Shown one piece after another: positions 8,500 to 16,437 of a DNA stretch of 64,000 bases (positions within the stretch are counted from its first letter, which is position 1; each line of letters starts with the position of its first letter). The notes below the pieces were generated by a model. It was not told the origin of the DNA, did no database searches, and was given only the letters and a program-made list of their open reading frames with translations. Source of the stretch: Bacteroidales bacterium UBA4333 (GTDB lineage Bacteria > Bacteroidota > Bacteroidia > Bacteroidales > Paludibacteraceae); NCBI GenBank assembly GCA_002394335.1, contig DGTP01000015.1, positions 1 through 64,000 of the forward strand, given 5' to 3'. Both the position numbers and the translations under genes were made by a program.

Positions 8500-10395
8500 T
8501 TGCTGGCAGGGCTGCTGACGGCTTTGAGCGCCTCTGCACAACTGAACACCGACCGCTTGACAGCCATCGGGCGTAATGCTTTGTATTTTGAGGACTACGT
8601 GCTCTCCATCCAGTACTTCAACCAGGTCATACGACTCAAACCCTACTTGGCGGAGCCGTATATCCTCCGCGCAATAGCCAAGGTACAGTTGGAAGACTGG
8701 GAAGGCGCACTGGAGGACTGTAACCAAGCCATCGAGATCAATCCCTTCGTCCCCAACACCTACTATACGCGCGGGTTTATCCACCGCCAGTTAGGACAAT
8801 GGGAAGAGGCGGAGAAGGATTTTGACAACGCGCTCAAGGGAGCGCCGCGCAACAAGACGTACACCGCCCTGCGCGCCGATGCCAGACTGCACAAGGAAGA
8901 CTACGACGGCGCGATAGAAGACCTGAACCGCCTTATAGACGAAAGCCCGAAGAATGCCGACCTTCTGCACGACAAGGCGTTTGCCCTGCTCCAGAAAAAA
9001 GACACCCTGCAAGCCATCGAATACTTCAAGCAAGTAGCGGAGCTAATGCCCAACGAGCCGAACAACTGGTCGGTGGTGGGTACGCTTTCGCTGATGCAAG
9101 ACAACGAGGAGCAAGCCTTGGAGTACCTCAGCCGAGCCATTGAACACGGCTCCAAATGGGCAGGTGACTACATTAACAGGGGTATCGTATCCTATAAGCG
9201 GCACGACTACAAGACGGCTCTCAACGACTACGACAAGGCGGTAAAGATCGCTCCAGACGATGTGCAATGCCATTATAACCGCGCCCTGCTCCTTCAGGAA
9301 GTGGGGGACTACAACCGCGCTCTGACAGAGTACGACAAAGCCATCTCACTCTCGCCGCAATCCACGGAACTGTACTACAACCGCGGACTGATCCGGATGC
9401 AACTCATGCAATGGGCGAAAGCGCTCCAAGACCTGGATCTGACAATCAGGCACTACCCCTATTTCATGCCGGCGTACTACCTAGCATCGCAAGCCAAGAT
9501 GCAACTGGGCGACTACCAGGGTGCACAGCGATACAGGGACAAAGCCTATCAACTGGATAAGAGCAAGACAACGACGCGCATCTACCCCAAGCCCAAGACG
9601 GATGTAGAGATCGTCAAGGAGAAACAGAACGAACGGGATCGCCGCAAGGAGTTCTCGGTAACACAGGCACAACAGAGCGAGGAGGTGAAAGAATCCAAAT
9701 ACGAGTCAGCGTCACGCGGCACGGTACAGAAGAACTACAGCGATGTACAGCTGGAGCCCAATATCACCCTCGGCTACTACGCCTCCGGCAAAGAGTTGAG
9801 GCAGACCAACTACACCCACGCGCTACTGGACGAGATCAACCGCAGACAGATCCTCTCCGCACCGCTGCGGTTCTCTGTCAAGCAGGTGAGCCTGACGCCC
9901 GAAATCCTGCAACAACACCTGGAACGAATCGCCCAACTGGAGGCTCCTTATTTCTTCCAGCGCGCACTGGAGGAGAATATCGTGCGGGATAACGCCTCGG
10001 CGATAGAAGACTGCACCCGCGCTATTCAGACCATGGCAGAAGACAGTATTCTGACACCTTTCGTGTATCTGATGCGCGCCGACCTGCGCGCTGCGCAAAA
10101 CAGCGCTTTGGAGATTACCCTGCGCGACTACGACCAGGCTATCCGCTTGGCGCCTACACTCGCCATCGCCTACTACAACAAAGCCAACCTGCTCTACGCA
10201 CATCAGGACTACAAAGGGGCTATCCAACTCTATAGCCAAGCCATAGAGATAGACCCCGACTTCGCCGAAGCCTACTTCAACAGAGGCTTGACAAGAATCT
10301 ATATCGACCAAGTCAAAGAGGGACTGCAAGACTTAAGCCGCGCCGGCGAGCGGGGAATATATCAGGCATACCATTTAATTTCACGATTCAGATGA
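8500..10395 (+). CDS. Secreted TPR-repeat protein
   Basis: About 631 residues of tetratricopeptide repeats, seen as recurrent patterns such as YYNRGLIRMQLMQWAKALQD and AYYNKANLLYAHQDYKGAIQLY, separated by a charged linker (about 355-440) and followed by more TPRs at the C-terminus. The N-terminus is a truncated signal peptide if the TTG at 8500 is used. In-frame codons upstream (from 8485) encode RYIIALLAGLLTALSASAQ, a complete signal peptide, but no ATG or GTG exists before the in-frame stop at 8452; an ATT at 8491 lies 7 bases after GAGGAG. The true start is therefore uncertain. The gene overlaps the next by 4 bases (ATGA). It probably works as a periplasmic scaffold; partners are unknown. 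Confidence 0.85.
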   Translation: MLAGLLTALSASAQLNTDRLTAIGRNALYFEDYVLSIQYFNQVIRLKPYLAEPYILRAIAKVQLEDWEGALEDCNQAIEINPFVPNTYYTRGFIHRQLGQWEEAEKDFDNALKGAPRNKTYTALRADARLHKEDYDGAIEDLNRLIDESPKNADLLHDKAFALLQKKDTLQAIEYFKQVAELMPNEPNNWSVVGTLSLMQDNEEQALEYLSRAIEHGSKWAGDYINRGIVSYKRHDYKTALNDYDKAVKIAPDDVQCHYNRALLLQEVGDYNRALTEYDKAISLSPQSTELYYNRGLIRMQLMQWAKALQDLDLTIRHYPYFMPAYYLASQAKMQLGDYQGAQRYRDKAYQLDKSKTTTRIYPKPKTDVEIVKEKQNERDRRKEFSVTQAQQSEEVKESKYESASRGTVQKNYSDVQLEPNITLGYYASGKELRQTNYTHALLDEINRRQILSAPLRFSVKQVSLTPEILQQHLERIAQLEAPYFFQRALEENIVRDNASAIEDCTRAIQTMAEDSILTPFVYLMRADLRAAQNSALEITLRDYDQAIRLAPTLAIAYYNKANLLYAHQDYKGAIQLYSQAIEIDPDFAEAYFNRGLTRIYIDQVKEGLQDLSRAGERGIYQAYHLISRFR

Positions 10396-11291
10396 GAAAG
10401 AACCCCTTCCTGCAGATAAGCATCCTTGCTATACTGCTCCTTGCCGCCACGGCGGTTAGGGCACAAGTGCTATACGAAATATCGGGCAACAGTACAAAAG
10501 CCAAATCCTATCTCTTTGCCACCAACGGCATGACCGGCATTGATTTTCTGGACTCGGTACCTAATCTCTACAAGTGCTACGGGCGCTCGAACAAAGTGAT
10601 TACGGAGTTTACGATGCAGGACTACGCCGCTATTGCGGCACTCCGCAATGCAGCGCTCCTACCCGACTCTGTCACCCTCGCCAACTTCTATACCGACGAG
10701 GAATACAAGGCTATCGAACAATCGCTGATAGTAAATATCGGAATGGGGTTTGACAAGTTGTCACGGATGAAACCCGCCTATCTGACCGAACTGCTGCGCA
10801 ACGAGATCGTCAGGCACTGGGTGGGTTTAGACGAAGAGTTCACCTGCGAGAGCGCCTTCGAACTCATCGCTTCCGAAGACGGCAAGCCCGTATATGGCTT
10901 GGACGATACAGGGGAGACGATATATATGCTCTTTGACCGTGAGCCGTTCCACTGGCAGTGCGAGGAGTTGAAGAAGATTGTCGAGTATCCGGAACGCGAA
11001 GTGGCGCTGGAGCGTAGTATTAAAGCATCCTACAGGATGGGCTATCTGTCCGATATAGCGTTCACCATCGAGTCTCCAGACAACAAATCCACCCTCTCCT
11101 ACTCCGATTACCAGGTCTTCGCTTCACGCAACGAACAGTGGGTCAAACGGCTCCGCCCCTATCTCAAAGAGGGCAAGGCGTTTATCACGCTCAACTGTAT
11201 TTATCTCGGCGGCGACAAGGGGCTTATCCAGCAGCTCCGCAAAGCCGGATACAGAGTAAGAGCCGTTAACAGAAGAAAACTCAAAGCCTGA
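10392..11291 (+). CDS. TraB/GumN family protein, catalytic motifs degenerate
   Basis: 299 residues with a signal peptide (about 1-24, ending VRAQ). The pattern VLYEISGNSTKAKSYLFATN and the C-terminal SRNEQWVKRLRPYLKEG...CIYLGGDKGLIQQLRKAGYRV are characteristic of the TraB/GumN (TIKI-related) family of putative metalloproteases. In that family two GxxH motifs carry the active site. Here the first is replaced by FATNG and the second by LNCI, so both histidines are missing. I infer a catalytically inactive relative that may bind a partner instead. It is the last gene of the plus-strand run and overlaps the preceding TPR gene by 4 bases. Confidence 0.75.
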   Translation: MRKNPFLQISILAILLLAATAVRAQVLYEISGNSTKAKSYLFATNGMTGIDFLDSVPNLYKCYGRSNKVITEFTMQDYAAIAALRNAALLPDSVTLANFYTDEEYKAIEQSLIVNIGMGFDKLSRMKPAYLTELLRNEIVRHWVGLDEEFTCESAFELIASEDGKPVYGLDDTGETIYMLFDREPFHWQCEELKKIVEYPEREVALERSIKASYRMGYLSDIAFTIESPDNKSTLSYSDYQVFASRNEQWVKRLRPYLKEGKAFITLNCIYLGGDKGLIQQLRKAGYRVRAVNRRKLKA

Positions 11292-11512
11292 GTTCCGGGC
11301 ACAAAAAAGCACCGTATAGTTTTTTACTCGAGAAAACTCCTATAGACAGGATTTGAGGTCCACCTCACCTTTGTAATCCGGCCACCTCATCGCTACCGAA
11401 ATATCGGGTCACGGCGTAGAGTACCGGCACGCCATTAGTGTGGCTTCACACTCGGTTATTGATATTTGTTGAGTTTTCCGGTCTCGTAACTATACGATGC
11501 CGATTATTTTTA
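11292..11512. other. Convergent spacer with small dyads, possible terminator
   Basis: The spacer separates two convergent genes. It holds a 6-bp stem with a 4-base loop at 11437-11452 (AGTGTG GCTT CACACT) that has no adjacent T-run, and a pair of distant inverted 8-mers (GAAAACTC at 11332-11339, GAGTTTTC at 11471-11478) enclosing about 130 bases. I see no ORF and recognise no known RNA. A T-run (GTTTTTTAC) is near 11319-11327. Confidence 0.35.
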
Positions 11513-12856
11513 TCAGTTGTGCCATCCGATGGTAAATACAATCCGATGGGTATCGGTATTGATATCATACGGAGAAGCAGCCTGGTGTGCATAAAGCTGC
11601 AGTCTCTGCCAGCGGTATTGATATGCCATCTGCGCTACTACAAAGCGCCCTCTATAGCCTATCCCGGCACTGACATACTGGGTTCTGCGCGGGAAGAGCG
11701 AATGGGCATCCTGACGTTCCAACGTAGGGTCAATCAAAACAGGAGCGGGGTCGCCTTTCTTAAACGTAGATGAATAAGCGTACCCGGCATTGATATAGAG
11801 TCCTACTACCGGTACGAACTCCAGTCCCGCTTTGAGGGTATGGATATTATCCATATACCGCGCATGCGTAAGGTCGTACTGCAAACTCAGCATACCGTAA
11901 TCCCCCACCTGCAGGGCAGCGCCGAAAGAGGCGTGCCAAGGCGCCGTGTAAGAGTCCTCATCGCGCTCTGTAACACGCCACGACATATTCGGTGCGTCGC
12001 TGTAACGGAGGCTGTCGGTCTGGGCGCTGAGTGTACCTTGGGTGTGGGTATTAAGGGTATTGACCGTAGGGGTCTGGAAAGAAGCGCCCAACCGTACCCA
12101 GCCACACGGACGATAGATCACACCGAAAGAGCCGCCGAAACCTACACCGTGCATGAGCACACTGTTCTCGTTTTCGAGGTCAAACTGCTTGCCTTGCTCA
12201 TTATAGGCGTCAAAACGCTCATAATAGTCGGCATCCGACGAGAGACGATAGGAGTAGAGACGCATTCCGGCTCCCAGATAGAACTTATGGGAGATATTCA
12301 TTCCCCAGTCCAGCGCGTATTGGTTAACATAGCCGGACTCTTTGAGGGAAATCTCATTGGAGATATTATTACGGTACTGCGGATAGTCCATCTTCAGATC
12401 CACTCCTGTAGAAGCGATCACCGAGCCTAAAGATGTTTCTCCCGGCTGCTGACCGGTCTCGATGGTACGGTGAAAAGTCTTGAGGCGCTGATAGGAGATC
12501 ATAAAATTGTTGGCAATGACGCCTTCGTCCTCGTAAGGGTTGCCGTAAGAGAAGACAAAAGAGGCTTGCGGAACCATGAAAAGCCGGCGTGTCGAACGCG
12601 CGTCATCAGTCCATGCATGGTCACTCTGGAAATCCATGGTGAGCATTGCCTCGCTACGGAGATAGACACCCAATCCTGCGGGGTTGTCCGCCACGGCAGA
12701 GGGATCACCTCCGACAGCAGTCATGGCGCCTGACATACCTACGTATCTACTCGTACCCATTATATCGCGTTCGCTAAGACGGCTGTAGTCCTGTGCCCGC
12801 CCCGTAAGCGAACATACACCGAGTACCATAACGGCTATGTATCGAAGAGTTTTCAT
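11513..12856 (-). CDS. Outer-membrane beta-barrel protein, OmpP1/FadL-like
   Basis: 447 residues with signal peptide (1-21, ending GRAQ). The segment SRYVGMSGAMTAVGGDPSAV and following DNPAGLGVY is the hallmark N-terminal plug region of FadL/OmpP1-type barrels (gene product with ADNPAGL motif). The rest alternates aromatic-edged beta strands and ends with an aromatic-rich strand (RIVFTIGWHN), typical of an outer-membrane barrel terminus. Substrate is unknown; FadL homologues move hydrophobic compounds. It overlaps the upstream lipoprotein gene by 4 bases and belongs to the Lrp-trpS-lipoprotein-barrel run. Confidence 0.8.
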   Translation of the reverse strand: MKTLRYIAVMVLGVCSLTGRAQDYSRLSERDIMGTSRYVGMSGAMTAVGGDPSAVADNPAGLGVYLRSEAMLTMDFQSDHAWTDDARSTRRLFMVPQASFVFSYGNPYEDEGVIANNFMISYQRLKTFHRTIETGQQPGETSLGSVIASTGVDLKMDYPQYRNNISNEISLKESGYVNQYALDWGMNISHKFYLGAGMRLYSYRLSSDADYYERFDAYNEQGKQFDLENENSVLMHGVGFGGSFGVIYRPCGWVRLGASFQTPTVNTLNTHTQGTLSAQTDSLRYSDAPNMSWRVTERDEDSYTAPWHASFGAALQVGDYGMLSLQYDLTHARYMDNIHTLKAGLEFVPVVGLYINAGYAYSSTFKKGDPAPVLIDPTLERQDAHSLFPRRTQYVSAGIGYRGRFVVAQMAYQYRWQRLQLYAHQAASPYDINTDTHRIVFTIGWHN

Positions 12857-13119
12857 TTCTTAATACGGATTGTGACAGTCGTGTCCTGTACGTTGATATA
12901 CTCGATTTTCTTTTCTGTCTTGCCGGCAGGTGCGGTTTTGACAGTTGTACCGGTAGCTGCCGTAGAACCGGTAGTGGAACTCGTCTTCGCCGAGGTAGCA
13001 GTAGAGGTATTGGAAGAATGAGGCCAATAATAGACATCATCCACGGGCAGCAGCGAGGTGGAAGAACAACCGCACAGCAGTCCGGCTACCAACAAGACTA
13101 TGTAGGCTTTCGTTTTCAC
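12853..13119 (-). CDS. Small lipoprotein of unknown function
   Basis: 88 residues. A lipoprotein signal ends in LLCGC with the lipidated Cys near residue 18. The middle (about 38-65) is a Ser/Thr/Ala/Gly-rich low-complexity linker and the C-terminus (EKKIEYINVQDTTVTIRIKK) is a short ordered-looking segment. No family is recognised. It is translationally coupled (4-base overlap) to the outer-membrane barrel gene, which suggests that the two work together at the outer membrane. Confidence 0.75.
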   Translation of the reverse strand: MKTKAYIVLLVAGLLCGCSSTSLLPVDDVYYWPHSSNTSTATSAKTSSTTGSTAATGTTVKTAPAGKTEKKIEYINVQDTTVTIRIKK

Positions 13120-13127
13120 AACAGCTA

Positions 13128-14111
13128 TTATCTGAATCCAATAATTTGTCTTACCTCCCGGAGTGTTTTCTCTGCCGACTCGGATGCACGCTCGGCGCCC
13201 AGTCTGGCTACTCGTTGGAGGTATTCGTCGTCAGCCGAGTAAGTTTGGATCTTCTCGCGGATAGGAGCACAGAAGGCGTTGATATCGGCAGCCAGTTGTT
13301 TCTTGAGGTCGCCGTAACGGATCTGCATAGTATTATATTGCTCGTTGTAATAGTCGTAAGCCTCCTTGCCCGACACAAGTTCGAGGAAGGTGAAGAGATT
13401 CTTGATCGGCTCCGGCTTCTCCTGATTAGGCTCCGTCGGTCCGGCATCGGTGACAGCGCGCATCACTTTCTTCCTGATGGTTGCCTCATCGTCGCAGAGG
13501 TAGATACAGTTGCCTTCCGATTTACCCATCTTGCCGCTTCCGTCCAACCCCGGCACTTTGACAGCCTCTGCGGTGTAGTGGAAGGATTGCGGCTCCTTGA
13601 AATACTCCACTTCGTAGATCCGGTTAAACCGGCGGGCAAAGAGACGTGCCATCTCCATATTCTGCTCCTGATCCTTACCTACAGGCACCTTGTCTGCTTT
13701 GTGCATAAGGATATCCGCTGCCATAAGCGTAGGATAAGTCAGCAGACCGGCATTGACATTATCGGGCTGCTTGCGTACCTTCTCCTTGAAGGACGTCACG
13801 CGCTCCAACTCGCCCAGGTAGGCGTTCATATTAAAGTAGAGATACAACTCCAACACCTGTTTCACATCGCTCTGGATATAGATAGGAGCTTTCTCCGGGT
13901 CGATTCCGCATGCCAGATACTCTGCCAGAATAGTCTTGGCAGAACGGCGGATATTCTCAGGCTTGGGGTGCGTAGTAAGCGAATGCCAGTCGGCAATGAA
14001 GAACATACAGTCATACTCGTCCTGCATCTTCACAAAACTCTTGACTGCACCAAAATAGTTGCCCAAATGCAGATTTCCGGTAGGGCGGATGCCACTAATT
14101 ACTCTTTCCAT
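13128..14111 (-). CDS. trpS: Tryptophanyl-tRNA synthetase
   Basis: 327 residues, normal for a bacterial class I TrpRS that charges tRNA-Trp. The HIGH-type signature is TGNLHLGN at residues 11-18 and the KMSKS-type loop is GKMGKS near 195-200. The start at 14111 (MERVISGIRPTG) matches the family; the longer frame to 14141 adds residues with no homology and is rejected. It lies 22 bases downstream of the Lrp/AsnC gene, so it is probably cotranscribed with that regulator. Confidence 0.97.
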   Translation of the reverse strand: MERVISGIRPTGNLHLGNYFGAVKSFVKMQDEYDCMFFIADWHSLTTHPKPENIRRSAKTILAEYLACGIDPEKAPIYIQSDVKQVLELYLYFNMNAYLGELERVTSFKEKVRKQPDNVNAGLLTYPTLMAADILMHKADKVPVGKDQEQNMEMARLFARRFNRIYEVEYFKEPQSFHYTAEAVKVPGLDGSGKMGKSEGNCIYLCDDEATIRKKVMRAVTDAGPTEPNQEKPEPIKNLFTFLELVSGKEAYDYYNEQYNTMQIRYGDLKKQLAADINAFCAPIREKIQTYSADDEYLQRVARLGAERASESAEKTLREVRQIIGFR

Positions 14112-14133
14112 TATCTTATATTCTTGTATCCGA

Positions 14134-14589
14134 TCACTCAATCGGCAATGCTCTGTAAATACTCTGCTCCAGAGCTGTCAAAGTCTCGGTGTTAGCCACA
14201 CCGGGAATGCTCTGTATCTGGCTGTTAAGAAGACGCATCAGATGCTGGTCGTCCTTGGCGAAGACCTTGATCAACATCGAATAGGCGCCCAATGTATATT
14301 GTGCTTCCACCACCTCCGGAATCTTCTCCAGCTCCGCGCATACGGAGCGATACATGGACCCCTTCTCCAAAGTCAGTCCTACATAAACACAGAGCTGGTA
14401 GCCCAACTGCTTAGGCTGGATATTATATGCCGAGCCGATGATCACACCATTCTCGAACATCTTCTGCACTCGTTGGTGAACAGCCGCACGACTCACGCCA
14501 CAAATCTCTGCCACGTCCTTGAAAGGAGTGCGGGCATTTTGTGTAATGACTCGTAAGATTTTACGATCTAATTCATCAATTTTTTCCAT
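14134..14589 (-). CDS. Lrp/AsnC family transcriptional regulator
   Basis: 151 residues. An N-terminal winged helix-turn-helix (about 4-60, beginning IDELDRKILRVITQNARTPF) is followed by the RAM ligand-binding domain (about 70-150). Such proteins sense amino acids or related metabolites. It is first in a run with trpS. Its promoter at 14632-14663 lies only about 40 bases upstream and is back to back with the O-methyltransferase promoter at 14731-14762, so it could control both; that is inference from layout. Confidence 0.93.
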   Translation of the reverse strand: MEKIDELDRKILRVITQNARTPFKDVAEICGVSRAAVHQRVQKMFENGVIIGSAYNIQPKQLGYQLCVYVGLTLEKGSMYRSVCAELEKIPEVVEAQYTLGAYSMLIKVFAKDDQHLMRLLNSQIQSIPGVANTETLTALEQSIYRALPIE

Positions 14590-14631
14590 ACTTTTAATGA
14601 TATTTTGTTACTATTTTCTGCAAATTTCGTG

Positions 14632-14663
14632 CAAATATAGTGCTTTTTTTTGACATATGCAAA
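14632..14663 (-). promoter_or_regulatory. Bacteroidota-type promoter for the Lrp/AsnC gene
   Basis: On the minus strand, TTTGC (14663-14659) and TATATTTG (14639-14632) match the -33 and -7 boxes. The spacer contains CATATGTC followed by an A-run. The sequence is nearly identical over 30 bases to the promoter at 36170-36201. Confidence 0.8.
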
Positions 14664-14730
14664 TTTTGTGCTCAGTTTTATACAAATTAGGATATTTTTT
14701 TATCTATATAGACATAACAGAGGGGAAGAA

Positions 14731-14762
14731 TTTGCAGATATGCAAAAATTGTAGTATATTTG
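14731..14762 (+). promoter_or_regulatory. Bacteroidota-type promoter for the O-methyltransferase gene
   Basis: TTTGC at 14731-14735 and TATATTTG at 14755-14762 with the standard spacing. The start codon at 14778 is only 15 bases after the -7 box, which implies a very short leader. Confidence 0.8.
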
Positions 14763-14777
14763 CAAAAATTTCGGACA

Positions 14778-15455
14778 ATGAACATTGAGGAATATATTGA
14801 GCATATGTCTTCGCCGGAAAGCGAAGCGCTGTCGCAAATCACACGCGACACCCATATTCATGTGCTGAACCCGCACATGCTGTCGGGTCACGTGCAGGGA
14901 CGCCTTCTGTCGATGCTAAGCCGGATGATTGCACCTCGGCGGATATTGGAGTTGGGTACCTTTACCGGTTATTCGGCTCTTTGCTTGGCAGAGGGGCTGA
15001 CTACCGAAGGCAGACTCGTCACCGTGGAGCACAACGACGAACTGGAGACCACCATCCGGCGCAACCTTCAGCTATCCCCCCTCGGAGAGAAAATCGAGCT
15101 GCGGATAGGAGATGGTCTGGAGCAGATAGAAGCACTCAGACAGGAGGGGGAACTCTTTGATTTGGTCTTCATCGACGCCGACAAGAGACAGTATTGCGAG
15201 TATATAGATGCCGTTTACCCCGTTCTCAAAGAGGGCGGCTGGATTTTAGCGGACAATGTGCTCTGGGACGGACATATCATCGACCCCGCCTACGACAAAG
15301 ACAAACAAACCCAAGGATTGAGGGCTTTTAACGAGAAAGTGAGAAACGACAGCCGCTTCGAACAGGTGATCTTGCCGCTACGCGACGGTCTGACGATCAT
15401 TCATAAAGTCGGGAAGCATAATGGAGCGTTGAATCCGGAGCTCCGTCCAAGATAG
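14778..15455 (+). CDS. SAM-dependent O-methyltransferase (class I, COMT/CCoAOMT-like)
   Basis: 225 residues. SAM-binding motif I (ILELGTFTGYSALCLA) is at 56-71 and the metal-binding/catalytic FIDADK motif near 131-136, both typical of family 3 O-methyltransferases. The start at 14778 (MNIEEYIEHM) is chosen because the upstream in-frame ATG falls inside the promoter. The likely substrate is a small catechol-like compound but cannot be told from sequence. The 3' end overlaps the convergent binding-protein gene by 59 bases; the extra C-terminal 15 residues lie in this overlap. Confidence 0.9.
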   Translation: MNIEEYIEHMSSPESEALSQITRDTHIHVLNPHMLSGHVQGRLLSMLSRMIAPRRILELGTFTGYSALCLAEGLTTEGRLVTVEHNDELETTIRRNLQLSPLGEKIELRIGDGLEQIEALRQEGELFDLVFIDADKRQYCEYIDAVYPVLKEGGWILADNVLWDGHIIDPAYDKDKQTQGLRAFNEKVRNDSRFEQVILPLRDGLTIIHKVGKHNGALNPELRPR

Positions 15456-16437
15456 CCACTATGTCGGACAATATCTCCTCCGGGTGCACCACTCCTCTCT
15501 CCCAGAAGTTATTGGCTCCGGAAGGAGCGTACTGCTTGCGCCAGTTATAGACACGGCGGTTACGGTAAGCCTTAAACCACCGGTGTTTCTCATCCATATC
15601 CACCAGTTGTGTCAAACTGTTGGCAGAAGCCCCTATCCACACATCGGCATCGGCGAACTGCTGCAAGACCTGCTCTACCGTCAGCGGCACCGACTCACCA
15701 CGCAGATCCCCTGCATAACGATATTCAGCTCCGGCGTCATGGAGCAGATAACCCATGTAAGTGTTACCTGAAGGCACATACCAAGTGCCCTTGAAATTAT
15801 TCCCCAGCATTACAGAGACCGGTTGGGCACGATGCGACTGTTGTTCAGACCGGGCAAGGTACCGCTCTTCAATGCACTGAAAGAGCGAGTCCGCCTGCTC
15901 CAGTTTGCCTACCAGTGCGCCTACAAACCGCACCCATTCGGCACGCGCCAGAGGCGACTCCTCACGCCATTCGTTGATATAGACAGTAGGCACTCCGAGC
16001 CGCTCCATTCGTTCGGCTTCGGGGTTGTTCTGACCATAAGAGACTACCAAGAGGGCGTCGAGTTGCGCCTGCAAAGCACGTTCGGAAGACGGCTTCATCG
16101 AGTCTCCGAGGTCAAGCGGTTTCTTAGGCAGGGGGGTATAGATGAGTTCCGGATTGCAGACCGCCACCACACGGTCCAGCACACCCAGGGCATCCAAAAA
16201 TCCTATCTGTGTGGTAGAGGAGGTCGCCAGGCGGTTATAGGGTTTCGAGAGCCGATAGTACAGATGCGGCTCCATGACCTCCAGCACCAGACACGAGTCT
16301 TCGTTGATAATATGAAATCCCGTGGCATACTTATTAGGCAGCACTTTCTGCTCCGTTTGCTCCTGCTTTGACTGTGGAGCACAGCCTATAAGAGACAAAA
16401 GCAGGAGGAGTACTATCGGTAATTTGTTATTTGTCAT
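15397..16437 (-). CDS. ABC transporter substrate-binding lipoprotein (BtuF/heme/siderophore type)
   Basis: 346 residues. A lipoprotein signal ends LSLIGC with Cys19 lipidated. The TroA/BtuF fold is indicated by the two lobes around QIGFLDALGVLDRVVAVC and EQVLQQFADADVWIGA, and by the final HPEEILSDIVAIL pattern typical of Bacteroidota iron-siderophore, heme or cobalamin binding proteins. No permease or ATPase gene lies nearby, so this is an orphan component. It begins directly after the cinA stop codon. Its C-terminus looks intact although the last 59 bases overlap the convergent methyltransferase gene. Confidence 0.88.
   Translation of the reverse strand: MTNNKLPIVLLLLLSLIGCAPQSKQEQTEQKVLPNKYATGFHIINEDSCLVLEVMEPHLYYRLSKPYNRLATSSTTQIGFLDALGVLDRVVAVCNPELIYTPLPKKPLDLGDSMKPSSERALQAQLDALLVVSYGQNNPEAERMERLGVPTVYINEWREESPLARAEWVRFVGALVGKLEQADSLFQCIEERYLARSEQQSHRAQPVSVMLGNNFKGTWYVPSGNTYMGYLLHDAGAEYRYAGDLRGESVPLTVEQVLQQFADADVWIGASANSLTQLVDMDEKHRWFKAYRNRRVYNWRKQYAPSGANNFWERGVVHPEEILSDIVAILDGAPDSTLHYASRLYE

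Noticed and set aside
13146..14195. 349-codon plus-strand frame antisense to trpS
   Set aside because: trpS motifs are on the other strand. The frame is a GC-driven shadow.
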